From Saprospiraceae bacterium (GTDB lineage Bacteria > Bacteroidota > Bacteroidia > Chitinophagales > Saprospiraceae), in the NCBI GenBank assembly GCA_016706365.1, contig JADJJU010000012.1, positions 1-64,000 of the forward strand: a stretch of DNA of 64,000 nucleotides, written 5' to 3'. The number at the start of each line of letters is the position of its first letter. The stretch's first letter is position 1. A program made the translations under genes and the position numbers. A model generated the notes under the pieces. It made no database searches, was not told where the DNA came from, and saw only the letters and a list, made by a program, of their open reading frames with translations. This document shows positions 17,524 through 25,706 of this stretch, piece after piece.

Positions 17524-18108
17524 ATGGAAAATAGAAACTACCCGCTTGTTTACCGAATAATGCATTGGGCAATAGCCTTTTGTATGATTTTCTTGCTTTT
17601 AACAATTTTTCTCAGATTAACATGGATGAACAAAGAAAATGTGGCCGACATCATTCAAAATTATCTTTCCTCAACTGACATAACTTTATCACGGGATGAA
17701 CTTATTGTGCTTGCAAAACAAATTAGAAAACCCATGTGGAACTGGCACATCTATACGGGCTATGTTTTAACAGGCTTGTTTTGTTTAAGACTGGCGCTTC
17801 CCTTTTTTGGCAGCATGAAATTTTCGAACCCCTTAAACAAGCAACTTTCGGCAAAAGTAAAATTTCAGTATTGGGTTTATTTAGTCTTTTATGCATGCTT
17901 ATCTATTTCCTTGATTACAGGCTTAATAATTGAATTCGGCCCAAAAAGTATGAAGGGTTTTATGGAAGAAATTCATGTTCTTTCTATTTATTATCTGGTG
18001 CCATTTTTAATTATCCATTTGGGTGGTGTTTTGATTGCTGAATTTACTACTCATCCCGGGATAATATCAAGAATAGTGAGTGGAACAAAACGAACAAAAG
18101 AAAAATAG
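17524..18108 (+). CDS. Cytochrome b561-type di-heme membrane protein
   Basis: 194 aa with four membrane helices. Helix 1 carries RIMHWAIAFCM, helix 2 WNWHIYTGYVLTGLFCLRL, helix 3 FQYWVYLVFYACLSISLITG, helix 4 HVLSIYYLVPFLIIHLGGV. The His residues in helices 1, 2 and 4 match the heme ligands of bacterial cytochrome b561/Ni-Fe-hydrogenase b subunits (PF01292). It would pass electrons between quinol and a periplasmic partner. The protein before it is the only candidate partner in view. Confidence 0.82.
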   Translation: MENRNYPLVYRIMHWAIAFCMIFLLLTIFLRLTWMNKENVADIIQNYLSSTDITLSRDELIVLAKQIRKPMWNWHIYTGYVLTGLFCLRLALPFFGSMKFSNPLNKQLSAKVKFQYWVYLVFYACLSISLITGLIIEFGPKSMKGFMEEIHVLSIYYLVPFLIIHLGGVLIAEFTTHPGIISRIVSGTKRTKEK

Positions 18109-18161
18109 AGCCCGAATTTCATCTTGCAAACAACAAGAAAATCGGTTACTACTTCGGCTGA

Positions 18162-18201
18162 TTGTGTAGAGACGGGCGCAGGGCCCTGCGCCCCTGCGAG
18201 A
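18162..18201. repeat. Palindromic repeat, copy 2
   Basis: TGTGTAGAGACGGGCGCAG is followed by the mirror half, giving a perfect 20-bp palindrome at 18174-18193 (GGGCGCAGGG and CCCTGCGCCC). An almost identical copy lies at 18426-18463 and a degenerate one at 15892. REP-like intergenic element. Confidence 0.8.
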
Positions 18202-18323
18202 TGATATTTTCCGGCTGGTTCGCCTCTACTCTTCCATGTTTTAACTACTTATGAGAATCAATCATAACCCTGACATTCTTGCTTCGATTTCGGGAGGGGT
18301 TTTACCGCCTCGCTGTGATACGC

Positions 18324-18363
18324 CGCCCCTTCAGGGCTAAATCCCGGCAGCCCTGAAAGGGCG
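18324..18363. repeat. Inverted repeat CGCCCCTTCAGGGCT
   Basis: CGCCCCTTCAGGGCT (18324-18338) and AGCCCTGAAAGGGCG (18349-18363) pair with one mismatch around a 10-nt loop. There is no T tract, so it is a REP-like hairpin rather than a terminator. Confidence 0.75.
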
Positions 18364-18425
18364 CAATCGGCTTTTGCTGTTGATTTAACATGCCAAAAAC
18401 CAAATGAACTACCCAACAGAATTTT

Positions 18426-18705
18426 TGTGTAGAGACGGGCGCAGGGCCCTGCGCCCCTACGAGTTGTATTTACCGGCTGTTCTCTAAACTCCTCAACTCC
18501 TCAACGAATCACACCCCAAACCCTCCTCCCCCAACCCACACACCGCCTTAACGCATACACGCCTCGACGCCTTAACGAACCACACCTCATACTCACACCA
18601 TGAACCCACACACCCGATTAACCGATCCCCAGATTAACCGATCCACCGCAGTTTTATCCCACTGAATTTTCATTATTTATGTTAATCTTGTAGCAGAAAT
18701 AAAAT
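18426..18705. repeat. Palindrome/C-rich repeat module, copy 2
   Basis: The block order is the same as at 15892-16230: palindromic repeat (palindrome at 18437-18456), C-rich tract with ACCCACACACCGCCTTAACG near 18533 and GCCTTAACGAACCACAC near 18569, CCCGATTAACCGATC, then CATTATTTATGTTAATCTTG close to the next start. The last block may include the promoter. No gene in 18109-18725. Confidence 0.65.
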
Positions 18706-18725
18706 AGCACCTATAAAAGATCAAT

Positions 18726-19846
18726 ATGCACCATCTCAGACTGTCCGGCGTATGTATCCTAATTCTACTCACGCTCCTCTCCTCTTCCTGTAAACTCGGT
18801 CGCTTTGTATATTACAACTTTGCAGACATCGGAGACCATAAGATATTCCCATCCCGTCCTTTACAGAGCAATGAGACCAAATTCAAATTTCATACAACCG
18901 AAAATGGCAAATATCCCAGAGCCTTCAAAGTAAGTAACAAGGCAGATTCAGTTACTATGGAGCAACTGCTGGAAGCCCATAATACTGTGGCATTTTTGAT
19001 CATAAAAATGACACGATACAGTACGAGAAGTATTTTAAAGGCTATCATAAGGAGAGTATCATTCCTTCCTTTTCGATGGCCAAGGCTATTACCTCCATTT
19101 TGATTGGCTGCGCTATCGACGATGCCCTGATACCGTCTGTGGAAGAACCTATCACGAAATATATTCCGGAATTGAAAAAGAATGGTTTTGATAAAGTTAC
19201 CATCAAGCATTTGCTGCAGATGACTTCGGCATTGGATTTTAGTGAAAGCTATTCCAATCCATTTGGGGAGGCGGCAGGCTTTTATTATGGAAAAAACTTA
19301 AAACGGGAAATTTCAAAATTGAAATTAAAGGGCATTCCGGGTCAAAACTTTGAATATGTCAGCGGCAACACGCAGCTTCTGGGATTGGTGCTGGAACGTG
19401 CTTTAAAAGGTAAGACTGTCACTCAGTATTTTCAGGAAAAAATATGGACCCCACTTGAGATGGAATATGATGCTTCCTGGAGTATCGACAGAAAAAAGGA
19501 TGGAACAGAAAAGACATTTTGTTGTGTCAATGCAAGAGCCAGAGATTTTGCCAAGATCGGACGACTTTACCTGAATAAAGGAAACTGGAATGGCAAGCAA
19601 ATCGTCTCAGAAAAATGGGTAAAGGAATCTACTACCATTGACACTACAGATGGCGGCGCGGATTTTTACAAGTACCAGTGGTGGCTGCCTACCGCAACCG
19701 GTGACTATATGGCAGAAGGAATATTGGGACAGTACATTTATGTCAACCCTTCTGAAAATATGATCATTGTGCGCATGGGCAAAAACGGAGGAGATGTTGA
19801 GTGGTCAGATTTCTTCAGGTTGATGGTGAAGTATCAGGAGAAGTGA
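18726..19846 (+). pseudogene. Beta-lactamase-fold serine hydrolase, one frameshift
   Basis: The N-terminal segment (18726) starts with a lipoprotein signal (lipobox LSSSC) and reaches EAHNTVAFLI; the frame then slips at an A run near 19004-19009 into KNDTIQYEKYFKGYHKES. After this come FSMAKAITSILIG with the SxxK catalytic pair, EYVSGNTQLLG with the Tyr of the YxN-like motif, and the rest of a class C beta-lactamase/DUF4440-free esterase fold to 19846. The intact protein is about 373 aa, normal for PF00144. Such proteins are usually esterases or D-aminopeptidases, not resistance enzymes. Restoring one A would repair it. Confidence 0.75.
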
Positions 19847-19923
19847 GATTGTAATAATAATAATAATAATTTACTGGAAATCAACTACGTTTGAAGAGAG
19901 TTGTGAGTAAAAAGAAATATTAA

Positions 19924-20403
19924 ATGAAAATGAAATGGCTATTCTGTGTTTTAATCTTAAGTATTAGTAATACTATTTTTGGACAATCCTCTTTAGAGGG
20001 CAGCGAATTTTCTGATGGCATAGTATTTTTTAGTGCTAACATGTAGGGTTGGTCCTGGACTTATAAATTTGGTAAAAATGACTACCAACTTTATTTATTT
20101 TACCATTATGATTCACCCAAAACATATTTATTTGAAGAAGGGAATTACACACTTAAGAATGAAGAACTAGTTTTTAAGCCGAAGAAAAAATTGCTTTGTG
20201 AACTTACAGAAGCAGTACGCTATGACTGCTTGAAGGGTCAGGATCCTGTAGACGGCTTCTTAGTTTCTGTAGATTCTTTGTCGAAAAAAGAAATCATTGA
20301 TTTATCCTTCACGGACAGAGTCTGCAAAATCTCAACTGAGGCAGATAAATTGACCTTCAATGATCCCTCCAGGCCATTTGCTGAATTTAGGCAAAAAGAA
20401 TAA
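19924..20403 (+). pseudogene. Secreted hypothetical protein with in-frame TAG at codon 41
   Basis: ATG 19924 gives a signal peptide (WLFCVLILSISNTIFGQ). TAG at 20044-20046 interrupts the frame (ANM, stop, GWSWTYKFGKND), which then runs to TAA at 20401-20403. About 159 codons in all. I recognise no domain; the mature part is beta-rich with two cysteines. The stop could come from CAG or TGG. A TAA microsatellite lies just upstream (about 19853-19870). Confidence 0.55.
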
Positions 20404-20497
20404 GAGTGCAAAATGCTCTTCATAATAATTTTGACTCGAAATAATAGAGTTTATGGCTTTTTCAACTTCACCATTCTAAAAATCTACCCTTGAGAAT

Positions 20498-20528
20498 TTG
20501 GAAAATGTTATCTGATTAGCTAACTTTG
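20498..20528 (+). promoter_or_regulatory. Bacteroidota-type promoter of the toxin-antitoxin operon
   Basis: TTG at 20498-20500, 20-nt spacer, TAACTTTG at 20521-20528. The toxin frame opens at 20533, only five bases after the -7 element, so the transcript would have almost no leader. Confidence 0.65.
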
Positions 20529-20532
20529 CTAT

Positions 20533-20883
20533 GTGATTGACAATCCTATCAGAAACATCTTTTACTATAAAAACTTTTACCTTGACTTCTTTGAAAAACT
20601 CAAACCGGAAGTAAAGAAAAAGTTCAACTGGACATTACAGTTGATTGCAACAATCGAACGTGTCCCGAAAAAGTATTTTGAACATTTAACCGATAGCACG
20701 GGAATTTATGAAATAAGAGTGGAAGCAGGTTCTGATATTTACAGAGTCTTCAGCTTCTTTGATAAAGGAAACCTTGTGATATTGGTAAACGGTTTTCAAA
20801 AGAAAACACAAAAAACTCCCAGGCATGAAATTGAATTAGCAGAAAAACTTAAAAAGCAATACTTTGATGAAAAAGGAAAATAA
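20533..20883 (+). CDS. RelE/HigB-type toxin (Gp49-like)
   Basis: 116 aa if it starts at GTG 20533; TTG 20536 is an alternative and no in-frame ATG lies nearby. The sequence FFEKLKPEVKKKFNWTLQLI, KKYFEHLTDSTGIYEIRVEA, SDIYRVFSFFD, LVILVNGFQKKTQKTP is typical of the Gp49/HigB branch of RelE-fold toxins, mRNA interferases that cut ribosome-bound mRNA. Conserved basic residues near the end (KKTQKTPRHEIELAE) match the catalytic C-terminal part. The toxin precedes its antitoxin, as in higBA, and overlaps it by 17 nt. Confidence 0.8.
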   Translation: MIDNPIRNIFYYKNFYLDFFEKLKPEVKKKFNWTLQLIATIERVPKKYFEHLTDSTGIYEIRVEAGSDIYRVFSFFDKGNLVILVNGFQKKTQKTPRHEIELAEKLKKQYFDEKGK

Positions 20884-21172
20884 GAATTTGACCTCATTTG
20901 CAGACCATTTGGACGCTCAATATGGAATAAGAGGTACAGAAACACGTGAGAAATATGAAGAAGGATTTGAAGCTTTTAAGCTAGGCGCTTTAATTCTGGA
21001 ACTTCGAAAAGAACAAGGTTTGACCCAGGAACAGTTGGCTGAAAAATGCGGAACCACTAAAACCTATATTTCCCGAATTGAAAACAATGCAAGTGATATT
21101 CGACTCTCAACATTAATGAGAATATTTCGGGAAGGATTTGGAAGGCATTTACGTTTGACATTTGATGTATGA
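20867..21172 (+). CDS. HTH antitoxin (XRE/HigA-like)
   Basis: 101 aa. ATG 20867 lies within the toxin gene, so translation is coupled. The helix-turn-helix is KEQGLTQEQLAEKCGTTKTY with recognition helix TKTYISRIENNASDIRL, followed by LMRIFREGFGRHLRLTF, a common C terminus of these antitoxins. The N-terminal 40 residues (SFADHLDAQYGIRGT...KYEEGFEAF) are typical of antitoxins paired with Gp49-like toxins. It neutralises the toxin and represses the operon. Confidence 0.82.
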   Translation: MKKENKNLTSFADHLDAQYGIRGTETREKYEEGFEAFKLGALILELRKEQGLTQEQLAEKCGTTKTYISRIENNASDIRLSTLMRIFREGFGRHLRLTFDV

Positions 21173-21428
21173 CTTCTTGGCATTCAATTCAGAAATACAT
21201 CACTATTTTTTTATATTTGAATAAGGAAAAGCGGATCAACTCCTGATAGGATTGCTCTATATTGTTTTAGCACCTGATTTGGTTCAATGTGGAAAGTTGA
21301 TTCTGGAGGTCAATTTTTCTGAAGGTTAGCAACAACATCTGATAGCAACTCAAAGCAAATTAATTCACAAATATTATTACCAAACTTTACAAAAAGGTAC
21401 TCTTAGCATTCAATATTTGACAAAGTAT

Positions 21429-21884
21429 ATGAACGTTTCTGAATCTTTTGATGAAATAATACAGTATTCACATTTTTGGAATTGGGCTCCTGATTGGCAA
21501 GTTGTCAAGGAAATTTACGAAATATTCCCTGAATCATATTCTGTGTTATCCCCTTTTGCATTTTCATATTTAGAAGAGTTGATCAGATCAATAACAAGTG
21601 AATACGGGAGAGACATCTATGATGATAATGGTGCACCAAAAAAGCGAAGAGTTGGAATCAGATTATTACATCTGGCCATTGATGAGAACAAACAAAAAAG
21701 CCATGAACTGATAAGTCTTTTAGAAGAATTAAAAAGATATTTTTCTACATCTAGAAGTACTGACGTTGGCGATAATAGAAACAGTGTTCTACATGGGTAC
21801 ATGCACCCTAGATTTTGGAGTGCTGAGTCTTTTGAAAAGCTTATTTTTGATATTTCAAGATTGTCAAAGTTTTCTGGTTTTTAA
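21429..21884 (+). CDS. Hypothetical protein with a HEPN-like Rx4H motif
   Basis: 151 aa from ATG 21429; a TTG at 21417 is possible. It is largely alpha-helical by eye. Near the C terminus GDNRNSVLHGYMH places R117 and H122 as Rx4H with Asn after Arg, the catalytic signature of HEPN RNases, between two predicted helices (ELISLLEELKRYF and ESFEKLIFDISRL). HEPN proteins are common in toxin-antitoxin and anti-phage systems. The match is a motif plus helical context only. It lies between the RelE/HTH pair and a nuclease gene, with 73 bp to the latter. Confidence 0.55.
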   Translation: MNVSESFDEIIQYSHFWNWAPDWQVVKEIYEIFPESYSVLSPFAFSYLEELIRSITSEYGRDIYDDNGAPKKRRVGIRLLHLAIDENKQKSHELISLLEELKRYFSTSRSTDVGDNRNSVLHGYMHPRFWSAESFEKLIFDISRLSKFSGF

Positions 21885-21957
21885 GTTTTCGATTAGTTGA
21901 ATAACGATAAATGTACCAACAATGGTAGAAAGAAAAAGCAAACACTGAGTACTAAAT

Positions 21958-22557
21958 ATGACAAAATATAAGTGGGGATTTCTGCGTGAAACAACAGCTT
22001 TGGCAAAAATAGCTGGATTAGACAAAGCGACAGGTCTTCATAGGACAGGTTTGGAAGAATATTTAAAGGTTATTTTTCCGAAAACAAATGACTGGATACA
22101 TGACAAAGCAATAGGAGAAGTTAATGGTCACCGTTATAGAAAACGACCTGACTATAGGAGTGAATCTTTAAAAATTATAATCGAATTTGACGGTCTTCAG
22201 CATTATACAAATCCTGACATCATTGAAAAGGACATTGAAAGCACAAATTTATACAATGATTTTGGATATAAGGTTGTTCGTATTCCATATTTTATTCAAT
22301 TGACAAACAAAGCAGTTCAGACCTTATTTGATATAAATGTTCCACAAGAATTATTTGATGGAAAGATTCCTTCATTAAGTACAGTAGGGCGAAATTCACC
22401 AGCTTATTTATGTCCCGCAGGAGTGAAAAGGATGGCCCAAGAGTTCAGAAATTTTCCAGAACAATACAAAATAAATTTTGACTTTTTAAAGCAACAAAAT
22501 GATCTTTTTAAAAGTGGAATTGAATTTTTGGAAAGAGAATATAATGTCCAAAGCTAA
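21958..22557 (+). CDS. PD-(D/E)XK-type nuclease-like protein
   Basis: 199 aa. The core reads RKRPDYR, then IIIEFDGLQHY (D65, E76, D78, Q81), then YNDFGYKVVRIPYFIQL. A strand ending in an acidic residue, followed by ExD...Q and a closing V-R-I-P-Y strand is the arrangement of Vsr/DUF559-like restriction-endonuclease folds. The C-terminal part (PAYLCPAGVKRMAQEFR...) is not recognised. Its likely role is DNA cleavage in a defence or repair setting. Its target and any methylase partner are not visible. Confidence 0.65.
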   Translation: MTKYKWGFLRETTALAKIAGLDKATGLHRTGLEEYLKVIFPKTNDWIHDKAIGEVNGHRYRKRPDYRSESLKIIIEFDGLQHYTNPDIIEKDIESTNLYNDFGYKVVRIPYFIQLTNKAVQTLFDINVPQELFDGKIPSLSTVGRNSPAYLCPAGVKRMAQEFRNFPEQYKINFDFLKQQNDLFKSGIEFLEREYNVQS

Positions 22558-22649
22558 TCCGGGAACTTATAAAATTGAGAAATGGAATTCGTTACATCGC
22601 AATAGCTAAAACGGAGAAGTAATAATATATAGTTAATAAACATATAATA

Positions 22650-22763
22650 TGAGCTTACTATCCAGCATTACGAACAGTGTTGAATACAACCTTTGGGTAA
22701 CAGAACAATTAGTAAAATGGCTACAAAATTACCCTGAAGAATTATTGCAAAAAGATTGTCCGT
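22650..22763 (+). pseudogene. N-terminal remnant of a DinB-family protein
   Basis: ATG 22650 gives 37 residues, SSITNSVEYNLWVTEQLVKW and onward to LLQKDCP, then TAG. The NLWVTEQLVKWL pattern matches the first helix of DinB/YfiT-type four-helix proteins, which are usually about 150-170 aa. What follows (FKTAKQT..., YPIDVSDPIDTKSRLNKYFP) does not continue the fold, so the gene is truncated or rearranged. Confidence 0.5.
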
Positions 22764-22957
22764 AGAGTTTAAAACAGCAAAACAGACATAACAAGGAACC
22801 ACTATTCATTATCCAATTGATGTTTCGGACCCGATTGATACTAAAAGTAGACTGAACAAATATTTTCCACTTCGGGCCACAAAAATAATGTAAGTTTGAA
22901 TTCTATACTATTTCCGAAAAGTCCTGAGAGAATAAATTAAATTACAATTAATTACTT

Positions 22958-23638
22958 ATGAATCCACTATCGAAAGCAAATCCGCAGCAAGTTATAATCA
23001 ATGGGAAAACGTATGATTATCTTGGTTTTTATTTCCCGGGAAACAACACAGATTGGGATGATGTGTATGGAGTTCCCTACTTCGGAAATTTTTGGCCACT
23101 AAGCTTTGAAGTTGGACTAAAAGGATCTGCTAAATATAGATTTCACACAGCTGAAGCTGCATATCAGGCATCGAAGTGGTGGAATAATAACCAAATCGTT
23201 CAGGCCTTTGAAGCTGCAATCGACGGAGATGCTGCATTTCATCTAAAAAATAATGACTATAAATCTACTCCATTTGACGGTGAATATGGTGGATACTCAA
23301 CAGGTGAAGAAGCAATGTTTGAAATATTAAAATGCAAATTCAGTGATGATCACCCGGAATTGAAAGCCGCACTTGGGGCAAGCGGAAATGCATATTTATT
23401 AGAACATGGTGCTATTTTAAAACACCAGGATATGGTTTGGAGTGATGGAAATAATGGACGTGGTACTAACCACTTAGGATTATGCCTGATGGAAGTTCGT
23501 GAATTTTATTTTCCGGGTCAGGGGAATCCACTCGAAGATGAGGATGGCGCAACTGTAGTTATGGCTTGTAGAAATGCATTGCTGGCGGAAATGAATAAAC
23601 GCGGATTGAGTGCCGACAATAAATATCCAACAAAATAA
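22958..23638 (+). CDS. NADAR domain protein (YbiA-like N-glycosidase fold)
   Basis: 226 aa. FHTAEAAYQASKWW (E66, K73) is the central NADAR signature, supported by NDYKSTPFDGEYGG, EEAMFEILKCKFSDDHP and GRGTNHLGLCLMEVR. The N-terminal part, LGFYFPGNNTDWDDVYGVPYFGN shortened, and FYFPG are typical of the longer bacterial members. Established: NADAR proteins cleave N-glycosidic bonds of riboflavin intermediates (YbiA) or remove ADP-ribose from guanine in DNA (partners of DarT1-type toxins). Here it lies 13 bp before a macrodomain gene, so ADP-ribose-related chemistry is more likely than riboflavin metabolism. No ADP-ribosyltransferase is visible nearby. Confidence 0.82.
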   Translation: MNPLSKANPQQVIINGKTYDYLGFYFPGNNTDWDDVYGVPYFGNFWPLSFEVGLKGSAKYRFHTAEAAYQASKWWNNNQIVQAFEAAIDGDAAFHLKNNDYKSTPFDGEYGGYSTGEEAMFEILKCKFSDDHPELKAALGASGNAYLLEHGAILKHQDMVWSDGNNGRGTNHLGLCLMEVREFYFPGQGNPLEDEDGATVVMACRNALLAEMNKRGLSADNKYPTK

Positions 23639-23651
23639 ACTTTACAATCTC

Positions 23652-24365
23652 ATGAGTACATTTTACAATTCAAACAACAAGGTATTTGCTGAAACTTCCG
23701 GATTGACGAGTGAAAGTATTACCGATCTGAAAAGTAAAATATTATTGCCGGCTGGCTCCGCACTTATGACAAGCGCAGGGAAGCTTTCTCCGGAAATTAC
23801 TGCTATTTTTCATGCGGCAACTGGAACAATGAACCCTTATTTTCCTGAACAGACATACTATGAACCCACCCTTCAATCTGTTGAAGACTCCATTAAAGCC
23901 TGCTTCGAATTAGGTAAGTTGAATGGTAACAAACTCATGGCAATGCCGTATATCGGAGGTAAAATTTTTAAGAAAAGAATTTTTAAAGGACAAGGATTAA
24001 GCGATGATGATCAAAATAAAAGACTGGTTGCCTGTATTGTAGCAGCTACCATCAATAACGCGAAGTCAAGTGCTCTTGACTATTGTTTTGTTGCATTTGA
24101 CCATCCAACGTATATACTTTTTAGCGATGAGTTAGAAAACTCATTTGAAGAAGTTGATTTATCTGCACATTTAAAGGAAGGCGATATTACAGATTTCAAA
24201 CTTCATAATTGTGATGGTATTGTAAATGCAGCCAATATGGAAGTTAAATTTGGAGGTGGTATTTCGGGTGCTATAGCCAATGGAACGCAAAATCAGTCAA
24301 ACATCGATCAGGAAGCCAGAGCTGCTATCAACAAGTTTTGGACAGAATATATATCTTCTCTTTAA
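23652..24365 (+). CDS. Macrodomain protein with apparently circularly permuted halves
   Basis: 237 aa from ATG 23652. The N-terminal half holds motifs that normally come late in a macrodomain: PAGSALMTSAGKL (33-45), IFHAATGTM (52-60), a helix TLQSVEDSIKACFELGKLNG, LMAMPYIGG, and DYCFVAFDHPTYILF. The C-terminal part holds what normally comes first: LKEGDITDFK, DGIVNAANMEVKFGGGISGA (189-208) and a closing helix. The NAAN and GGG ADP-ribose-binding elements are intact. So this is either one circularly permuted macrodomain or two incomplete ones. It should bind or hydrolyse ADP-ribose, presumably with the NADAR protein encoded 13 bp upstream. Confidence 0.78.
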   Translation: MSTFYNSNNKVFAETSGLTSESITDLKSKILLPAGSALMTSAGKLSPEITAIFHAATGTMNPYFPEQTYYEPTLQSVEDSIKACFELGKLNGNKLMAMPYIGGKIFKKRIFKGQGLSDDDQNKRLVACIVAATINNAKSSALDYCFVAFDHPTYILFSDELENSFEEVDLSAHLKEGDITDFKLHNCDGIVNAANMEVKFGGGISGAIANGTQNQSNIDQEARAAINKFWTEYISSL

Positions 24366-24381
24366 ATATATACTACCTGCA

Positions 24382-24966
24382 ATGAGACCAATCCCCACTC
24401 TCCTATTCTTCCTCTCTCTTATCCTCTGCACATCCTGCGGTCTCATTTCTATTGACGGTAGCCTTCAAGGATTAAACAGTTATTACAATAAAACCAAAGC
24501 TGACAATCCCAACCTGCTTGCCAGACCTGATAATTCGTTCCCACTTTGTGAGCTAAAAACAAATGAAACACCCAAAGTCTATGTAACCAATGCTGCTGAA
24601 ATTGCTTCCTGTTTTCCAAAAGAAGGTAATGCTATTGTTTACATATGGAGACCTAATTGTTCAGGCAAATTGTGTTATTCGTTAAACCTTGTTCAGGAAA
24701 AATGTAATAAGGAGAAAATTGATTTGTTCATTGTAGCTGAATACTACCATACAGAAAAGATGGAGATCAACTATAAAACTGAAAGACCTGTTTTTGGAAT
24801 AGATACTAAATATTACCGAAGCAACCTGACTTCAAAATACCTTTCAAAATTTCGCAATGAATTGACGGGCACAGGTGAACTCAATGGTCAATTCCTCCTA
24901 TTTAGAAATGGAGTTTTTTATAAGTCATTCAAGGATATAGAAGATATAGATGAAGAACATTTATGA
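24382..24966 (+). CDS. Lipoprotein with thioredoxin-like features
   Basis: 194 aa from ATG 24382, chosen for the lipoprotein signal with lipobox LCTSC. The middle part (NAIVYIWRPNCSGKLCYSLN, DLFIVAEYYH, GQFLLFRNGVFYKSF) resembles the strands of a thioredoxin-like fold, with C-S-G-K-L-C in place of CxxC. I do not recognise the family. It starts 16 bp after the macrodomain gene, so it may be co-transcribed with it, although it is an envelope protein and may be unrelated. Confidence 0.65.
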   Translation: MRPIPTLLFFLSLILCTSCGLISIDGSLQGLNSYYNKTKADNPNLLARPDNSFPLCELKTNETPKVYVTNAAEIASCFPKEGNAIVYIWRPNCSGKLCYSLNLVQEKCNKEKIDLFIVAEYYHTEKMEINYKTERPVFGIDTKYYRSNLTSKYLSKFRNELTGTGELNGQFLLFRNGVFYKSFKDIEDIDEEHL

Positions 24967-25026
24967 ATGCTAAAGACAAAGAACCCTGGACGAACTGAAC
25001 CTTTAAATAACTTTGACCACCATAAA

Positions 25027-25470
25027 ATGAATCAGGAAATAACTATCAGAATTATATTGGAATCTCCCCCAACTGGTGTTGACTTTGGAGTTCAAAAAGG
25101 CAACGGAAGCAAATATGAAACAATTCAAAAGCAAAGATCCAATAATAATAATCTAAGCTTTGAGTTTAAAATTTCAGTAAAAGAAAGTAAAACCCCATTG
25201 CCAAATTTTACAGGTCCCTTTGTTCAGGGTCCCAAAAACGAACGCTTCATTTACATTGATATTGGAACTTATGCAGGTCAGGTGGATTCGGTTTGGGGTC
25301 GTCGATTGAAAATTCCATTGAGAGATATTTCATCTGAAACTATGCAGCTATTATTGTCTGACTCCTCTTTGATTCTTGAAACAAAGGTCCCGGGGACAAG
25401 TAAAGACGGAGGACCAAATTGCGCCACAGTAAAACCATTCTCTGGCTGGCATTTAATTCCGGGTTTATAA
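25027..25470 (+). CDS. DUF5990 family protein
   Basis: 147 aa from ATG 25027 (an upstream ATG at 24967 adds 20 unconserved residues). ITIRIILESPPTGVDFGVQK, GSKYETIQKQRS, GPFVQGPKNERFIYIDIGTY and WGRRLKIPL fit the DUF5990 pattern. The protein is cytosolic and beta-rich, of unknown function. It is followed by a strong structured hairpin. Confidence 0.75.
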   Translation: MNQEITIRIILESPPTGVDFGVQKGNGSKYETIQKQRSNNNNLSFEFKISVKESKTPLPNFTGPFVQGPKNERFIYIDIGTYAGQVDSVWGRRLKIPLRDISSETMQLLLSDSSLILETKVPGTSKDGGPNCATVKPFSGWHLIPGL

Positions 25471-25482
25471 AATATAAGGGTA

Positions 25483-25576
25483 CCACCTTATACATCGTTC
25501 AGGTGTGTCGGTTTCCGACAAACCATCCTGGATGACGATGACGTTTTAGGTGGATTTGAATTGGAGGTACTTTTTT
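25483..25576 (+). ncRNA. Long nested hairpin followed by T6: terminator or structured RNA
   Basis: Four nested helices share one axis: CCACCT (25483) with AGGTGG (25548-25553), CATCGT (25493) with ACGATG (25535-25540), CAGG (25500) with CCTG (25527), and TGTCGG (25506) with CCGACA (25515-25520) around a TTT loop. A T6 run lies at 25571-25576. This is larger than a plain terminator. It sits 12 bp after the DUF5990 stop codon. I cannot assign it to an RNA family. Confidence 0.5.
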
Positions 25577-25706
25577 GATCTTTTTACCTGAATCATACTA
25601 AACTAAAAACAATAACCCTCATAAGCAAAGGAAACGTAATTTAACCTATTGAGAAATGAAGTTATGATTGCCAACATTTGAAGCTAACACTAAGTACAGA
25701 CAAAAC

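Noticed and set aside
18726..19846. Antibiotic-resistance beta-lactamase
   Set aside because: SxxK and Tyr motifs are shared with many esterases and peptidases; nothing points to resistance, and the gene is frameshifted.
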